The translations under genes and the position numbers were made by a program. From assembly GCA_944386565.1 (NCBI GenBank), contig CALXBO010000009.1, positions 1-57,865 of the forward strand: a DNA stretch of 57,865 bases. Reading direction: 5' to 3'. Below are positions 33,410-43,553 of this stretch, piece after piece (position 1 is the first letter of the stretch; every line of letters starts with the position of its first letter). The notes beneath the pieces are model-generated. The model had not been told where the DNA came from, searched no databases, and saw only the letters and a program-made list of their open reading frames with translations. This DNA is from an uncultured Ruthenibacterium sp. GTDB taxonomy: Bacteria; Bacillota; Clostridia; Oscillospirales; Ruminococcaceae.

Positions 33410-33802
33410 ATGGTAGAAGTAGTGGCGGCGCTGATCTGGGACAAGGACAGATTCATGATCTGCCAGCGCCCGGCGCACAAGGCGCGTGGGCTTTTATGGG
33501 AGTTTGTCGGCGGCAAGGTGGAGCCGGGCGAGACGAAGGAGCAGGCGCTCGTCCGGGAGTGCCGGGAAGAACTTGCCGTCACGCTGAACGTGGGCGACGT
33601 GTTCATGGACGTGACGCACGAATACCCCGACCTGACGGTGCACCTGACGCTGTTCCACGCGGCGATTCGCGAAGGTGTGCCGCAGAAGCTGGAGCACAAC
33701 GACATCCGGTGGATCACAGTGAGCGAGATCGGGCAGTACGAGTTTTGCCCGGCGGACGAAGTGATCCTCGAACGGCTGAAACAAATGCGGAAGGACGGGT
33801 GA
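33410..33802 (+). CDS. MutT-type Nudix hydrolase
   Basis: A 130-residue Nudix protein of the 8-oxo-dGTP diphosphatase type. The Nudix box is complete: GGKVEPGETKEQALVRECREEL is given here by its ends GGKVEPGE and RECREEL. The start VEVVAALIWDKDRFMICQRP and the segment GLLWEFVGGK are typical of MutT. It removes oxidised or damaged nucleotides. It stands alone before a strong terminator. Confidence 0.92.
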   Translation: MVEVVAALIWDKDRFMICQRPAHKARGLLWEFVGGKVEPGETKEQALVRECREELAVTLNVGDVFMDVTHEYPDLTVHLTLFHAAIREGVPQKLEHNDIRWITVSEIGQYEFCPADEVILERLKQMRKDG

Positions 33803-33826
33803 CTGCCTGTTCCGGTACGGATACGA

Positions 33827-33859
33827 AGAGAGCCCCACGGCGTTGCCGTGGGGCTCTCT
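33827..33859. terminator. Bidirectional terminator
   Basis: AGAGAGCCCCACGGC and GCCGTGGGGCTCTCT pair perfectly between the converging Nudix and giant Cna-B genes. Confidence 0.93.
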
Positions 33860-33875
33860 CAGTGTTTCAGGGGCT

Positions 33876-36800
33876 TCAACGGGTGTTTTTCCGGTTTCTG
33901 CGCCGGATCAGCACGCCGAGGAACACCATTGCCAGCGCGGCGATGCCGGCAAGACCGGCCCAGACCGCGAGAGGCGCGTTGTCGCCCGTCTGCGGCAATG
34001 TGCCGCCGGCCGGGTCGCGGTGCGGCGTGTGGCTGTTGGTGATGACAAATCCCTCGGAGGGACTGCCGCTGACAGCCGTCTCATAGCCGTCCACCTTCAC
34101 TTCCTGCACGGTGTAGACAACGGCTTCTCCGTCGTCGTATACGTTCAGGCCGCTGAACTGACCCTTCCAGCCGTTCTCGGCGTTCAGCACGAGCGTCTTT
34201 CCCGTGTCCGCGCCGTCGGCCAGAAGCCGGATCGTGACGGATGCGGGGCGGATGCCGTCCCAGTTGTTTTCGTCCTGCCACTGCTTCGTGACAGGGATGG
34301 AGATCTGGCTGAGGTCGTTGGTAAAGACAGCCTGCGCCGTATCTCCGGCGGGAATGGTGCCGGTCTCTCCGCGGCTCTCGGTGATGTAGCCGCCCTGATT
34401 GGCCTCCTGCTCCGTGACGGTGTAGGTAAGGCCGCCCGGCAGACCCTCGGCGGTGAGACTCTGCCCGCCGCTGAGGATGATTTCCGCCGTCCCGTCCAGG
34501 AACTCCATGTCTCCGTACGTGCCGGTGACGGTGTTGTCGCTCAGCGTGACGGTGAAGTGGAACTCCTCATCGGGGCTGACATTGCCTGTCACGTTTTTCG
34601 TGACGGTCAGCGCGCCCATGGCCGTGTTGGTCACGAGCAGGGTGCCGTCCTCGTCCCGGCCGTAGCTCTCGATGTAGCCGCCCGGCACGGGAACTTCTGC
34701 GACGGTGTACTCGTACAGTGCGCCGTCCTCGTCGTACTTGGGCAGATCCTTGAAGGTGCCGCTCCAGCCGGAGGCGGAGCCGGTCAGGCCGTTCCAGAAG
34801 TTCTGCCACGCATTGGGTTTGAGTGTGAGCTTTGTTCCGGTGGCGATACCGTTCCGGTAGAGTTCCACCGTGATCTCGGCGGGGCGCAGGCCCTGCTTGT
34901 CATTGCTGTCGACCCAGACTTTCCGCACCGGCACATCGACCGTTCCCGACAGCGTGTTCTTGAAGTGGAACGTGCCGTCCGTGCTGACGAGAATGGTCTG
35001 TGCGTAGCCCTCCGGGACGGTCTCAAGTACCCGGTAGGTGTACGGCTGCTGTGTCTCCACGTCATATTGCGGCAGGCCGGCAAAGCTGGTCGTCCACTCA
35101 TCGCCGTTTTTAGTCCAGGTGTACGTCACATCGCTGACCGTGACCCAGTCCGATTCCTCGGGTGCGGTCTCGGTGGTGCGCTGCAGGGTGAGCTGCAGAT
35201 CCTCCGGGCGTTTGGCGGGGTCGGCCGCGTCGGCCCAGTCCTTGATGACATAGACCGTGCCGAGGCTGTGGTTGTAGACGTGGAAGCCGGAATCGGCGCT
35301 GCCGCCGTACGAGATGGCGAAGCCGCCCTGTGCGGCTGCCTCCGCTGCGGCTGCGCCGCCGATCAGCGTCTCCTCCACCCAGTAGGTGTAGGCGTTTCCG
35401 GCGGAGTCGTATTTCGGCTGCGCCGCAAAGGTGTGCGTCCAGTTGCCGCTCTCCGTCAGCGTGACGGTCTCGACGGTTTTGCCCGCCTGCATCTGCGCTG
35501 TTTTGCGCATCAGCACGACAGTGATGTTGGCCGCAGGGGTCACGCCGAGCCAGTGTTTCGTGACGCTCGGGGTGACGGTGGGCGTGTTCTTGATGGTGGT
35601 CGTTGTGCCGGTCGTATCGCTCTGCACGAGGTAGTTTCCGGTCACCGATTCAAAGATTTTGTAAATCGTGTTTCCGTTGACGTCAGTCTCGCTGCCGAGC
35701 ATCTGTTTCGGCACGTTCTTCCAGACGGCGGTCCAGTCTTTGGCTGCGTAATAGAGCCGTTCACCCGGATTGGCTACGGCCGCACCCTCATCCAGACGGA
35801 CCTCTGCGGCCGGCTCAAAGGGGAGATAAGCGGTCGGATCGTCTGCGTCGCCGCCCTTGCTGAGGTATTTGAGTTCCAGCGTGACGGCCGGGTGTGCCGT
35901 CTCCTCGTCATTCCAGACTTTTTCCGCCGTGAACTCCGTGGTGTTGAGCGTGTTCGTGGCGGTCAGGCCGTCATACGTCACGGTGTAGCTGCCGTGGAAC
36001 GAAGCGTTGTTGTTCAGCGGTTTGCGCTCGGGATCCACTGCTGCGCTCTGCAGCTCGCGGATACGGTACCGGTAAGGAGTCGGGGTTCCGCTTTCCGGGA
36101 ACGCCCACGCGGACAGGCCCGGAATGGTCTGGCTGACGGAGTTGTCATCCTCATCGTTCGTGCCGTAAAGGGTGACATGGGGGCCTCCGGGGATGGGTTC
36201 CCAGCTGACGCCGTCGGTGCTGCGCTCAATGAGGAAGGTGACCTCCCAGTTGTAGCGGGTCGCGGTGGTGGACGGACGGGTGACGTACACGTCGTTGTTG
36301 TCGCCTGCCCACACCTTGGTCACCGTGATGGAGGTTGTGTCGATCTGGTTTTTGTGCTCCCGTGTGCTGTTGGCCTGCGTTTGGCCATTGGCATAGTACG
36401 GCGAGAACGGACTGCCCTCGAAATTATCTGTATAGGCGTACGGATCTGTTCCGTTGGTGGTGGGAGCGGTGTAGGTCTGCGTGTAAATCGGGTCCGTCTC
36501 TCCGGTGCGGTAAACGTGCACGGCGGTCTCCACAGCGCGGTAGGTCAGTGAGATGACGTTGCCGCTGCCGTCACGGATGACCAGAGGCAGGTTTTTGAAG
36601 CTGTTGCTGTTGTCGGTGCCGTAGTAATACGAGTTCCAGACGTCAGAACCCAGCGCGCCGCGAATCTCGCCGGTGTAGGTGCGGGATGCGAGCTCGTTGT
36701 TGGGCAGAACGACGGAGAAATACTGCCCGGCGTCCTGCCACGCCTCCGCGCCGTTTGCAAGCACCTGCAGCTTGTACTCCACGCCGAGCTCGATGCCGTC

Positions 36801-39800
36801 ACCCAGAATGTTTTCGGAGATCTTGACGCCGTTCTCGTCCACCCATGTCTTTTTGAACGGGACGTTGGAGAGCAGGGTATTGGTCATGTCCTGCATGGTG
36901 ATGTCGCCGGTAGCTGCATCCTGTACTTTCTGGTTCGCGGCGATCGTTGTACCGGTGTAGTAGTCGGGGACGGTCTCGATGACCTGATAGATCCACGGCA
37001 TGCCGTTCGGCGCATACCGCTCCAGACCGGTGATCGTATAGGTCCAACTGTTTGCTTCGGTGGATGTGTCCCATGTGATCGTTACCGTGGTGCCGTCGAT
37101 GGCCACTTCATGCAGGGGAATGGGGTTGTTCTGCCCGCTCTGGGAATTGGCGCGCCGCTTCAGCGTGATGGTCAGCCCTGTTTCGGGACGGAGATTGAAG
37201 ATGTTGCCAAGGTCGTTCCAGATTTTGGTACCGCTCAGCTGAATGGGCGTGGGAGACTCCTCCGGCCGGTTCAGGAAACTTACGTCGATGTCAGTGTCCG
37301 TATCGGCAGTCAGGCCGCCGACGAAAGTCTGATCTTTGCAGGCGTCGTTGGCGAGCAGCTCGTCGGCGCTCAGAGAGCCCTCGGCCGCCCAGGTCGTAAA
37401 GCCTCCAAGCTGTTGTTTGTCCTCCGTGATGGTATAGCTGTATTTGGAGCCGTTGGGGGCGTAGACGGGCAGATTGTTGAAGACGAACGTGTGCTCCACC
37501 GTGACCGTTCCGTCCGCTGCCGGAGCGGCTGTGTTGACCGCGTCAGCGACATCCTTGGCATTCCAGACGAGCGTCCGAACCGTTTCCGGCGCGGAGGGCT
37601 GGTCATTTGCCGTGGTGTACGTGCGGCTCAGGACCATGGTGACGGCCGGGTACTTTACGGAGTCCTTGGAAACCGTCAGATACTTGACGGCGGACAGCTG
37701 CGCCGCTCCCGTCTTGTTGTAACTGTTGGTGAATGTCTCGCCGGAAGACAAGAGGTCGAAAATATTGCCGGAGGAGTGCTCCGTTTCCGCTTCGGTGCCG
37801 GCCCAGTCGATCGCTTCCGTCAGCTTGTAGGTGTACAGGCGGCCCTTGTTGTCGAACCGGGGCAGGGGGGATTCATTCGCGGGAAGCGTTTCCGGATCGT
37901 AGTCCGCGGTGGGCTTGTTCACTCCGGTGTGTCCGAACTCGAACAGATAGTGCCCGTTCTGATCCAGTGAGACCCAGTCGCTGCCCTGAATGGTCATGGT
38001 CGCCACGCTCTGCGGTTCATCGGTTCCCACGGAGCGGCTCAGAGTGAATGTGACGGTCGGAAGGTCGACCAGGGGATAGCTGTCGGGCAGATTTGTCCAG
38101 AGCTTTTCTCCGGCGTAGGTGATGGCGTCGTAGATGGTGTTCACGAACGTGTTCCCGGATTTCAGCGCATAGTTCTTGGTTGCGGGATCGTCGCTGATGT
38201 TTTCCAGCCGGTCCTCATACGAGGGATTGAACGCCCCGCTCTCCGCCGTGGCGAACACGCCGTCTCCGACCGTGGCTCTGTCCGGCGCGTAACCGACGCT
38301 CCGGTAATCGAAATCACTGGCGGTGACCGAAGAGTTCATCACCGCGAAATAGTCGATCTCGTAGCCGAGTTCGTCGTATTTGGGCAGACCCTCGATGGTG
38401 CATTTCCAGAAATCGCGCTTTGACAGGTCGCCGTCGTCCGGATCTTCTTCGTACTCCCAGCGGTAGTTGCGCAGACAGATGTCGGTCTGCGTTTCGATGT
38501 TTCCGTTCTCATCCTCCACGTGGGTGCGCGAATAGATGTTCAGGTAGATGTCCGGCCGGCTGCCGGTGATGTAGGCAAAATCGTCCAGCCACAGCGCATA
38601 CCAGCTCACGTTCGTCGTGGCGCTGAGCTTGTTGGTCAGCGTGAACGTCTGCGTATCCAGAGAGTGGTCTTCGTTGACGATGTATTTTCCCGCGTTGACG
38701 GAGCTCTGATAATCCTCCCAGGCGGCGGCCGTTTCCGGATAATTTTGGGTGAGTTCCGATTCGCTGACGGTGTTTCCGTCCTCGTCCACAAAGACCTCTG
38801 TCACCGTGTAGCGCACCGATGCGCCGTTGCGGTCGTATTTGGGCAGATTCCAGAAATACAGGGTCTGCTTGGCCATATCCAGATCAAGCACCTGAATGGA
38901 ATCCACATTCTGTTGATCTTTGTTCAGGATTGCCGTTTCGCCGCCCGGGCTGATGGTGACGGTATCGCCCATGAGATCGTCGCCATAGCCGGACCGGGTG
39001 ATCTCGTAGTTGTCCGGCAGGTCCGAGGCGGCAAAGTCCAGGCGGACGGCCAGATCGAGACCCTCTTTTTCCATGGCGGCCTGCAGATCGTCCCGCTTGT
39101 CGCCGTCTCCGTCCTTCCAGCTCTTCTCGACGGTCAGGTCGATCGTGCCGAGGCGGCGGTTGGTCACGGTGAAGCAAGGGAATTTGAAATCTCCCAGCTT
39201 TTCAAAGGAATAGATCGCCTCGTATTTGTGGTGCAGTGTGGCGAACCGGACGGCGCCGGGAAGTTCGTCGCCGTCGGGCAGCGGGTCCGCAGGATAGGAG
39301 ATCGCGGTGTCGCCGACCTTTGTCTCGAGAACGTAGACGTCGTTGACACTTTTGTTCCTGATTCCGACCAGAGCATACCAGTTGTCGTTTTCACCGAGCT
39401 CGACGGTGGCAATCTGCTGATGCGTTGCCCTGTCGAACACGGAGATCGTCACCGGCTGGCGGTGCTGGATGTCACTCTCGTCGATCCATTCCTTGCGCAC
39501 CAGAATGATGGTCTCTTCGCCTTCGCCGTTGTATACGGTGGCAAAGTAGTTGCCGTTTTCGTCGCGCTCGGTGTCCATCTGATGCGGCTGTCCGTCCTGC
39601 TCCAGCAGCAGATATTCGTACTGCTGGCCTTCGGAGTCGAACTCCGGCAGGCCGGAGATCAGCACATGCCACTCCCCGAGCTGTTCGATCGTGAGGAGGG
39701 CGTCGTCGACAACATCTTTCCGGATGGTGGGCGCGGCGTTGCCGGTATCCTTGTCGATCGTGAATGTGGCATAGCGAACAAGCTCCGCGCCGCTGGTCGT

Positions 39801-42800
39801 GCGGAACAGGGCAAAAGTGTACTCGTCGGCATACCGGTCTTCCGACCATTCGGGAGCGAACACTTTCGTCACGTCGTAGTCGATCACATTCGCGATGGAG
39901 TTGGTGACGATCGTGTGGTTCGAAGCGCCCTCGGCGGCTGCCGGTTCGCTCTTGTAAATGACTTTCCGGCCGCTCTGCGTGAGCGTGAAGGTGCGGGTGT
40001 CCCCGCTTACATCGGATTCTACGGGCGCGCCTCCGGAGTAGATGCCGTTTTCCACTTTGCCGCCCTGCCAGACCGATTCCTCGACCCACCGGTATTCCAG
40101 TTCCCGGCCCTGCGAGTCATACTGCGGATAGGAACCGGTGTAGGTGACGGTGAGGTTCTCCGAAACAAAATCGAAGAGTTGGCAGGTGTATTCGGTGTCC
40201 GTCCACTCCTTGGCGTCTTTGTACCGGGACTGAAGACGCATTTCCACCATGACGTCCCCGAATTCCGACTGGAAGGAAGCTGCTTTCCAGTCCTTCGTGA
40301 CGGAGACGGGCACGGTGCCTTTCAGACGGTTGGACAGTGTGCCGCCGTTGTAGAGGAACGTGTCGTTGTCGTTGCGCGACGAATACTCCGGCAGAGTGTC
40401 GGTGACGGTGCCGTCCGCCGCCACACTGCCGAACACCTGTTCGTAGAGCCCGGCGTTGGTGCCGCTCAGATATTCGCGCACGACATAGCGGTAGCGGTGT
40501 CCCTCGGGGTCATACTTCGGGAGGGCCTCGACGTCGTCGCCGGCACCCGGAAACTCGATCGTGTACAAGTCCTCGGCGGAGCCGCTCAGCTCGGCGGTGT
40601 ACGGGGTGCCGTCGGCTTTCCGGACAAGAGAGGCCGTACTGTAAGATTCGCCGCTGCGGTAGCGCCACAGCTCAAAGACGGCATCGGGGCGCTCGGTCGC
40701 GTCGTCGTCCAGCCAGACCTTGGTGGCCTTGTAGGTGATGGTGCCGGTCAGCGTCAGCTTCAGGATGCCGCCGCTGTGCACGGTATTTGTGATGTGGCTG
40801 AAACTGGGCACCGCGCTGTTGTCATAACTGACAGCGAAATAATCGCCCTCGTCGAGGCTGTCGATTCCGGTCAGACGGTTGTCGACGTCGGAAGCGGACA
40901 TCCCTTCCCGGATCGAATAGGTGATGCGGGTGTTGTCCAGATTGTACCGCCACAGATTCGTTACGGTGACCGTGATCAGATTGGGAGATGCGTCGGCGTT
41001 ATCGCCGAAGTGGCCGTCGTCACGCACGGACGCCAGCTGGAAGTACTGGTGCCGGTTGCCTGTATAGGATGCGTCCAGATAGAATTGTTCCAGAAACGCC
41101 TCGCGTATGGCGTCCGTGTCATGTCCGGCATTGCCCTGATAAATGCGCGCGGTAAAAGTGAGGCTTGTCTCCAGAATGTAATAGGTGCCGTACTGGTTCT
41201 GAACACTCGAGTAATCGCCGGCGTTCTCAGGGGTGACCTCTACCTTCGCGTAGCTTTCGGGAGCTTTGGTGAACACCACGCGCCAGTTCACGTCACGCGA
41301 AATGGAGCTGCCGCTACCGGTGCTGTCGGAATATGTGATGCGGCTGGGCAGATTTTCGTTCCAGGAGATCTGCCAGATGCCGCTCTGCATATTCCACTTC
41401 GGCTGAGGCATCGCGGTCAGGCCCAGATCCGCCAGCGCACTTTCGGTCAGTGTCTGGTACGAGGAGGAGCCGTTGAATGCATACTGAAGTTCATAGCGCC
41501 CTTCAAGGCTGTCGGGGCGTTTGTCCTCGGAGTCGCCGTTGTCCGCCCAGTAGACGTTGTGGGAAAGATTGTCGAGGTAATCGGCCACGGTGACCGTGTC
41601 ATCGGGGAACGGGGCCGGATCGTTGATGAAATACCATCCTCGGCCGAGCCCGGCGGGATAGTTTGCGGCGTTTTCGTCGGTGATCTCCACCAGCTCGCCC
41701 GCGCCGGGATAATACGCATCCGGCTCGGCGGGGAGGATGCTCCACGTCACGGCTTTTTCCACATACACGCCGTTCTCCAGGGCGAGCACCGCCGAAGGCA
41801 GTTTTGCCACGGATTCCGCGGCAATGCTTCCGGTCCAGCGGTCCGTGCCGGCAGCGGCCGTGATCTGCGGCAGTTCCGTCAGGCCGAAGGGAAGGTTGTC
41901 CTCCGTTACGGCGGTGAGGCTGCCGCCTTCCACCTGATAGTACAGCGTAAAGCCGGGCGCATTTTCCTGCCGCGCGGCGGGAGCGCCCTCGCTGTCCACA
42001 TACAGGACGGCCAGGTCGTCGACCTTCGCGGCATACTCCGTGCCGCTTCCGTAGACGCCGTCCGTGGGCAGTTTTTCCACGAATGTCAGGTCGTCGCCGG
42101 CACATGTCACATCGACATACTGGCTGTTCTGGCTCTCCGCCGGTTCAACGGAGATCTGAATGTCTTCTTTGCCGATGCTGAATACCACAGGCCCCTCTGA
42201 AGCGACGGAGAGAGTTCCGGAAAACGGCGTGCCTCCGGAGATGGTGAAGGAGAGCGTCGTTCCTTCCAGCGCAAAGCCCTCCGGCAGAGGACGGGCGAGC
42301 ATATTCGCCTCGTCCTCGGTCAGTTGAATCTGAACCGTCGCGCGCTCCACCCGCAGTCCGTCGGCAGAACCCGTAACCGTCAGTCCCGCGCTCTTGCCCG
42401 CACCGTATTCCGCGTAGTCCGCGTCGAACGCGAGGGCTACCTCCACCGTGCTGAAGGCACAGTTCGCCACGCCCGCTCTGCACGCGGGGCAGTCGGAATT
42501 CACGGCGCCCTCTGTGCACAGGCTTGTGCAGATGCAGTCGCACAGAGGACAGACGTACCCGCAGGGCGTCTCCGGCTTCGCTTCCTGATATCCGCAGCTT
42601 TCGTTGTGCACGTGCGTGCAGGGGCTGCCGTCTACGGCCGGCTGATACGCGCAGTCCGGGGCGTGGTCGATCTGATTGTCGCCATCGGTATCGGTACATC
42701 CTTTGTCGCAGGGGATTTCCTCCTGCGCCTCCCGGAACCCGCAGTTCTCGTCGTGTATGTGCGTGCAGGGGCGGCCCTCTACGGCCTCCTGATAACCGCA

Positions 42801-42941
42801 CGTGGCCGTGTGTTCTGTATGATGGCTGCACAATCCGGCGTTCGGAGCAGCGGGTTCTGCGTAGGCCGGGAACGCGCCCGACGGAACGGAAAGGGTCATG
42901 ACCACCGCCAGAACCAGTGCTTGCAGTCGCTTGAACTTCAT
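33876..42941 (-). CDS. Giant LPXTG-anchored Cna-B repeat surface protein
   Basis: A 3021-residue cell-wall protein. A signal peptide (1-28, ending AYA) is followed by a Cys/His-rich region (about 36-165). This region has spaced copies of HxHxExCGxxEA (HIHDENCGFREA, HVHNESCGYQEA), a DTDGDNQIDH segment and a CPLCDCIC cluster. A long ligand-type region comes next, then about 16 Cna-B-like domains, most beginning VTKxW with xRPxxVxxxL (for example TVPVSVTKDW, ITVTKVWAGD, VPVRKVWVDS, ISIPVTKQWQ). Such domains form Lys-Asn isopeptide bonds. One domain near the end (ALTVTKNVTGNVSPDEEFHF) is a different pilin-like type. The C-terminus has LPQTG at 2982-2986, a membrane segment and an Arg/Lys tail. 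It is probably an adhesin or stalk; no sortase gene is in the window. Confidence 0.93.
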   Translation of the reverse strand: MKFKRLQALVLAVVMTLSVPSGAFPAYAEPAAPNAGLCSHHTEHTATCGYQEAVEGRPCTHIHDENCGFREAQEEIPCDKGCTDTDGDNQIDHAPDCAYQPAVDGSPCTHVHNESCGYQEAKPETPCGYVCPLCDCICTSLCTEGAVNSDCPACRAGVANCAFSTVEVALAFDADYAEYGAGKSAGLTVTGSADGLRVERATVQIQLTEDEANMLARPLPEGFALEGTTLSFTISGGTPFSGTLSVASEGPVVFSIGKEDIQISVEPAESQNSQYVDVTCAGDDLTFVEKLPTDGVYGSGTEYAAKVDDLAVLYVDSEGAPAARQENAPGFTLYYQVEGGSLTAVTEDNLPFGLTELPQITAAAGTDRWTGSIAAESVAKLPSAVLALENGVYVEKAVTWSILPAEPDAYYPGAGELVEITDENAANYPAGLGRGWYFINDPAPFPDDTVTVADYLDNLSHNVYWADNGDSEDKRPDSLEGRYELQYAFNGSSSYQTLTESALADLGLTAMPQPKWNMQSGIWQISWNENLPSRITYSDSTGSGSSISRDVNWRVVFTKAPESYAKVEVTPENAGDYSSVQNQYGTYYILETSLTFTARIYQGNAGHDTDAIREAFLEQFYLDASYTGNRHQYFQLASVRDDGHFGDNADASPNLITVTVTNLWRYNLDNTRITYSIREGMSASDVDNRLTGIDSLDEGDYFAVSYDNSAVPSFSHITNTVHSGGILKLTLTGTITYKATKVWLDDDATERPDAVFELWRYRSGESYSTASLVRKADGTPYTAELSGSAEDLYTIEFPGAGDDVEALPKYDPEGHRYRYVVREYLSGTNAGLYEQVFGSVAADGTVTDTLPEYSSRNDNDTFLYNGGTLSNRLKGTVPVSVTKDWKAASFQSEFGDVMVEMRLQSRYKDAKEWTDTEYTCQLFDFVSENLTVTYTGSYPQYDSQGRELEYRWVEESVWQGGKVENGIYSGGAPVESDVSGDTRTFTLTQSGRKVIYKSEPAAAEGASNHTIVTNSIANVIDYDVTKVFAPEWSEDRYADEYTFALFRTTSGAELVRYATFTIDKDTGNAAPTIRKDVVDDALLTIEQLGEWHVLISGLPEFDSEGQQYEYLLLEQDGQPHQMDTERDENGNYFATVYNGEGEETIILVRKEWIDESDIQHRQPVTISVFDRATHQQIATVELGENDNWYALVGIRNKSVNDVYVLETKVGDTAISYPADPLPDGDELPGAVRFATLHHKYEAIYSFEKLGDFKFPCFTVTNRRLGTIDLTVEKSWKDGDGDKRDDLQAAMEKEGLDLAVRLDFAASDLPDNYEITRSGYGDDLMGDTVTISPGGETAILNKDQQNVDSIQVLDLDMAKQTLYFWNLPKYDRNGASVRYTVTEVFVDEDGNTVSESELTQNYPETAAAWEDYQSSVNAGKYIVNEDHSLDTQTFTLTNKLSATTNVSWYALWLDDFAYITGSRPDIYLNIYSRTHVEDENGNIETQTDICLRNYRWEYEEDPDDGDLSKRDFWKCTIEGLPKYDELGYEIDYFAVMNSSVTASDFDYRSVGYAPDRATVGDGVFATAESGAFNPSYEDRLENISDDPATKNYALKSGNTFVNTIYDAITYAGEKLWTNLPDSYPLVDLPTVTFTLSRSVGTDEPQSVATMTIQGSDWVSLDQNGHYLFEFGHTGVNKPTADYDPETLPANESPLPRFDNKGRLYTYKLTEAIDWAGTEAETEHSSGNIFDLLSSGETFTNSYNKTGAAQLSAVKYLTVSKDSVKYPAVTMVLSRTYTTANDQPSAPETVRTLVWNAKDVADAVNTAAPAADGTVTVEHTFVFNNLPVYAPNGSKYSYTITEDKQQLGGFTTWAAEGSLSADELLANDACKDQTFVGGLTADTDTDIDVSFLNRPEESPTPIQLSGTKIWNDLGNIFNLRPETGLTITLKRRANSQSGQNNPIPLHEVAIDGTTVTITWDTSTEANSWTYTITGLERYAPNGMPWIYQVIETVPDYYTGTTIAANQKVQDAATGDITMQDMTNTLLSNVPFKKTWVDENGVKISENILGDGIELGVEYKLQVLANGAEAWQDAGQYFSVVLPNNELASRTYTGEIRGALGSDVWNSYYYGTDNSNSFKNLPLVIRDGSGNVISLTYRAVETAVHVYRTGETDPIYTQTYTAPTTNGTDPYAYTDNFEGSPFSPYYANGQTQANSTREHKNQIDTTSITVTKVWAGDNNDVYVTRPSTTATRYNWEVTFLIERSTDGVSWEPIPGGPHVTLYGTNDEDDNSVSQTIPGLSAWAFPESGTPTPYRYRIRELQSAAVDPERKPLNNNASFHGSYTVTYDGLTATNTLNTTEFTAEKVWNDEETAHPAVTLELKYLSKGGDADDPTAYLPFEPAAEVRLDEGAAVANPGERLYYAAKDWTAVWKNVPKQMLGSETDVNGNTIYKIFESVTGNYLVQSDTTGTTTTIKNTPTVTPSVTKHWLGVTPAANITVVLMRKTAQMQAGKTVETVTLTESGNWTHTFAAQPKYDSAGNAYTYWVEETLIGGAAAAEAAAQGGFAISYGGSADSGFHVYNHSLGTVYVIKDWADAADPAKRPEDLQLTLQRTTETAPEESDWVTVSDVTYTWTKNGDEWTTSFAGLPQYDVETQQPYTYRVLETVPEGYAQTILVSTDGTFHFKNTLSGTVDVPVRKVWVDSNDKQGLRPAEITVELYRNGIATGTKLTLKPNAWQNFWNGLTGSASGWSGTFKDLPKYDEDGALYEYTVAEVPVPGGYIESYGRDEDGTLLVTNTAMGALTVTKNVTGNVSPDEEFHFTVTLSDNTVTGTYGDMEFLDGTAEIILSGGQSLTAEGLPGGLTYTVTEQEANQGGYITESRGETGTIPAGDTAQAVFTNDLSQISIPVTKQWQDENNWDGIRPASVTIRLLADGADTGKTLVLNAENGWKGQFSGLNVYDDGEAVVYTVQEVKVDGYETAVSGSPSEGFVITNSHTPHRDPAGGTLPQTGDNAPLAVWAGLAGIAALAMVFLGVLIRRRNRKNTR

Positions 42942-43385
42942 AGATGATCATCTCCATCGCTTTTGTTTCGGCTGTCCCATCCGGGCAAAAAATTGTTTTC
43001 GGGCGGGGCGGCAGGTGTTTCTGCGCTGCCCCGGAAAAAGAAACCGTAAAACATATTTTTTCACCGCTTGGAAGCCGTATAGGGCGTTTTATAGTTGCAT
43101 TGAGGCCCTAAATGCCTTCTGATGTGTTTCAATTCCATTATATATTTTTCACCCGATAAAAGCTATATTGAACGAAAAAGTGTGTTTATTATTGACATTT
43201 TTGGTGCAATATGAACAAAAACTTCCCTGTTTGCGGAAAAAACGGTTATGACGTTCTTCCGGCACCGGCGAGGGGAGGACAAGAAAAAGCCGGCTGATTC
43301 CTGTGAATCAGCCGGCTTTTTGTAACTCTGTGAAACATATGTGCGGCCACACGCCGGATGCGGGGAACTGCGCAATGAAAAAAAT
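42942..43385 (-). promoter_or_regulatory. AT-rich leader of the giant surface protein gene
   Basis: A 444-base AT-rich stretch with no gene that I can support. A perfect minus-strand TATAAT lies at 43137-43142 and would give a leader of about 190 bases, but no good -35 box is 17 bases upstream of it. The def-side terminator (43284-43321) lies at its far end. Confidence 0.45.
43284..43321. terminator. Terminator after the def operon
   Basis: AAAAAGCCGGCTGATTC and GAATCAGCCGGCTTTTT pair perfectly around CTGT. It lies 65 bases after the small gene at 43386-43541 on the minus strand. Confidence 0.93.
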
Positions 43386-43541
43386 TCACCGCTCCGGAAG
43401 ATAGAATCCGGTGACTCCGTTCGAAAACTCCCCGGCGGCAAAGCGGCGGGTCACGCCGTCGATGTCCGCCTCGTAGACGTGAAACACCTTTTCCGTGCCG
43501 TGGTGCGGGTCGGTCACGACGGCAACTTTGCCCTCAAACAT
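43386..43541 (-). CDS. 51-residue small protein downstream of peptide deformylase
   Basis: A short gene with a very strong RBS: GAGGAGG, seven bases, then ATG at 43541. The protein opens MFEGKVAVVTDPHHGTEKVF and ends SNGVTGFYLPER. It looks like a compact beta-rich domain with no membrane segment. It begins 12 bases after the def stop codon and is followed by a terminator, so it is the second gene of a def operon. The function is unknown. Confidence 0.75.
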   Translation of the reverse strand: MFEGKVAVVTDPHHGTEKVFHVYEADIDGVTRRFAAGEFSNGVTGFYLPER

Positions 43542-43553
43542 GGCGTTTCCTCC

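Noticed and set aside
33843..36551. 902-codon plus-strand open frame opposite the Cna-B gene (and a 1226-codon one at 38520-42200)
   Set aside because: Both are antisense to a clear 3021-residue protein with signal peptide and LPQTG, and show no domain or RBS.
33876..42941. Tandem DNA repeats or CRISPR-like array in the giant gene
   Set aside because: The protein repeats are diverged at DNA level and long (about 100-150 codons); there are no short identical repeats with spacers.
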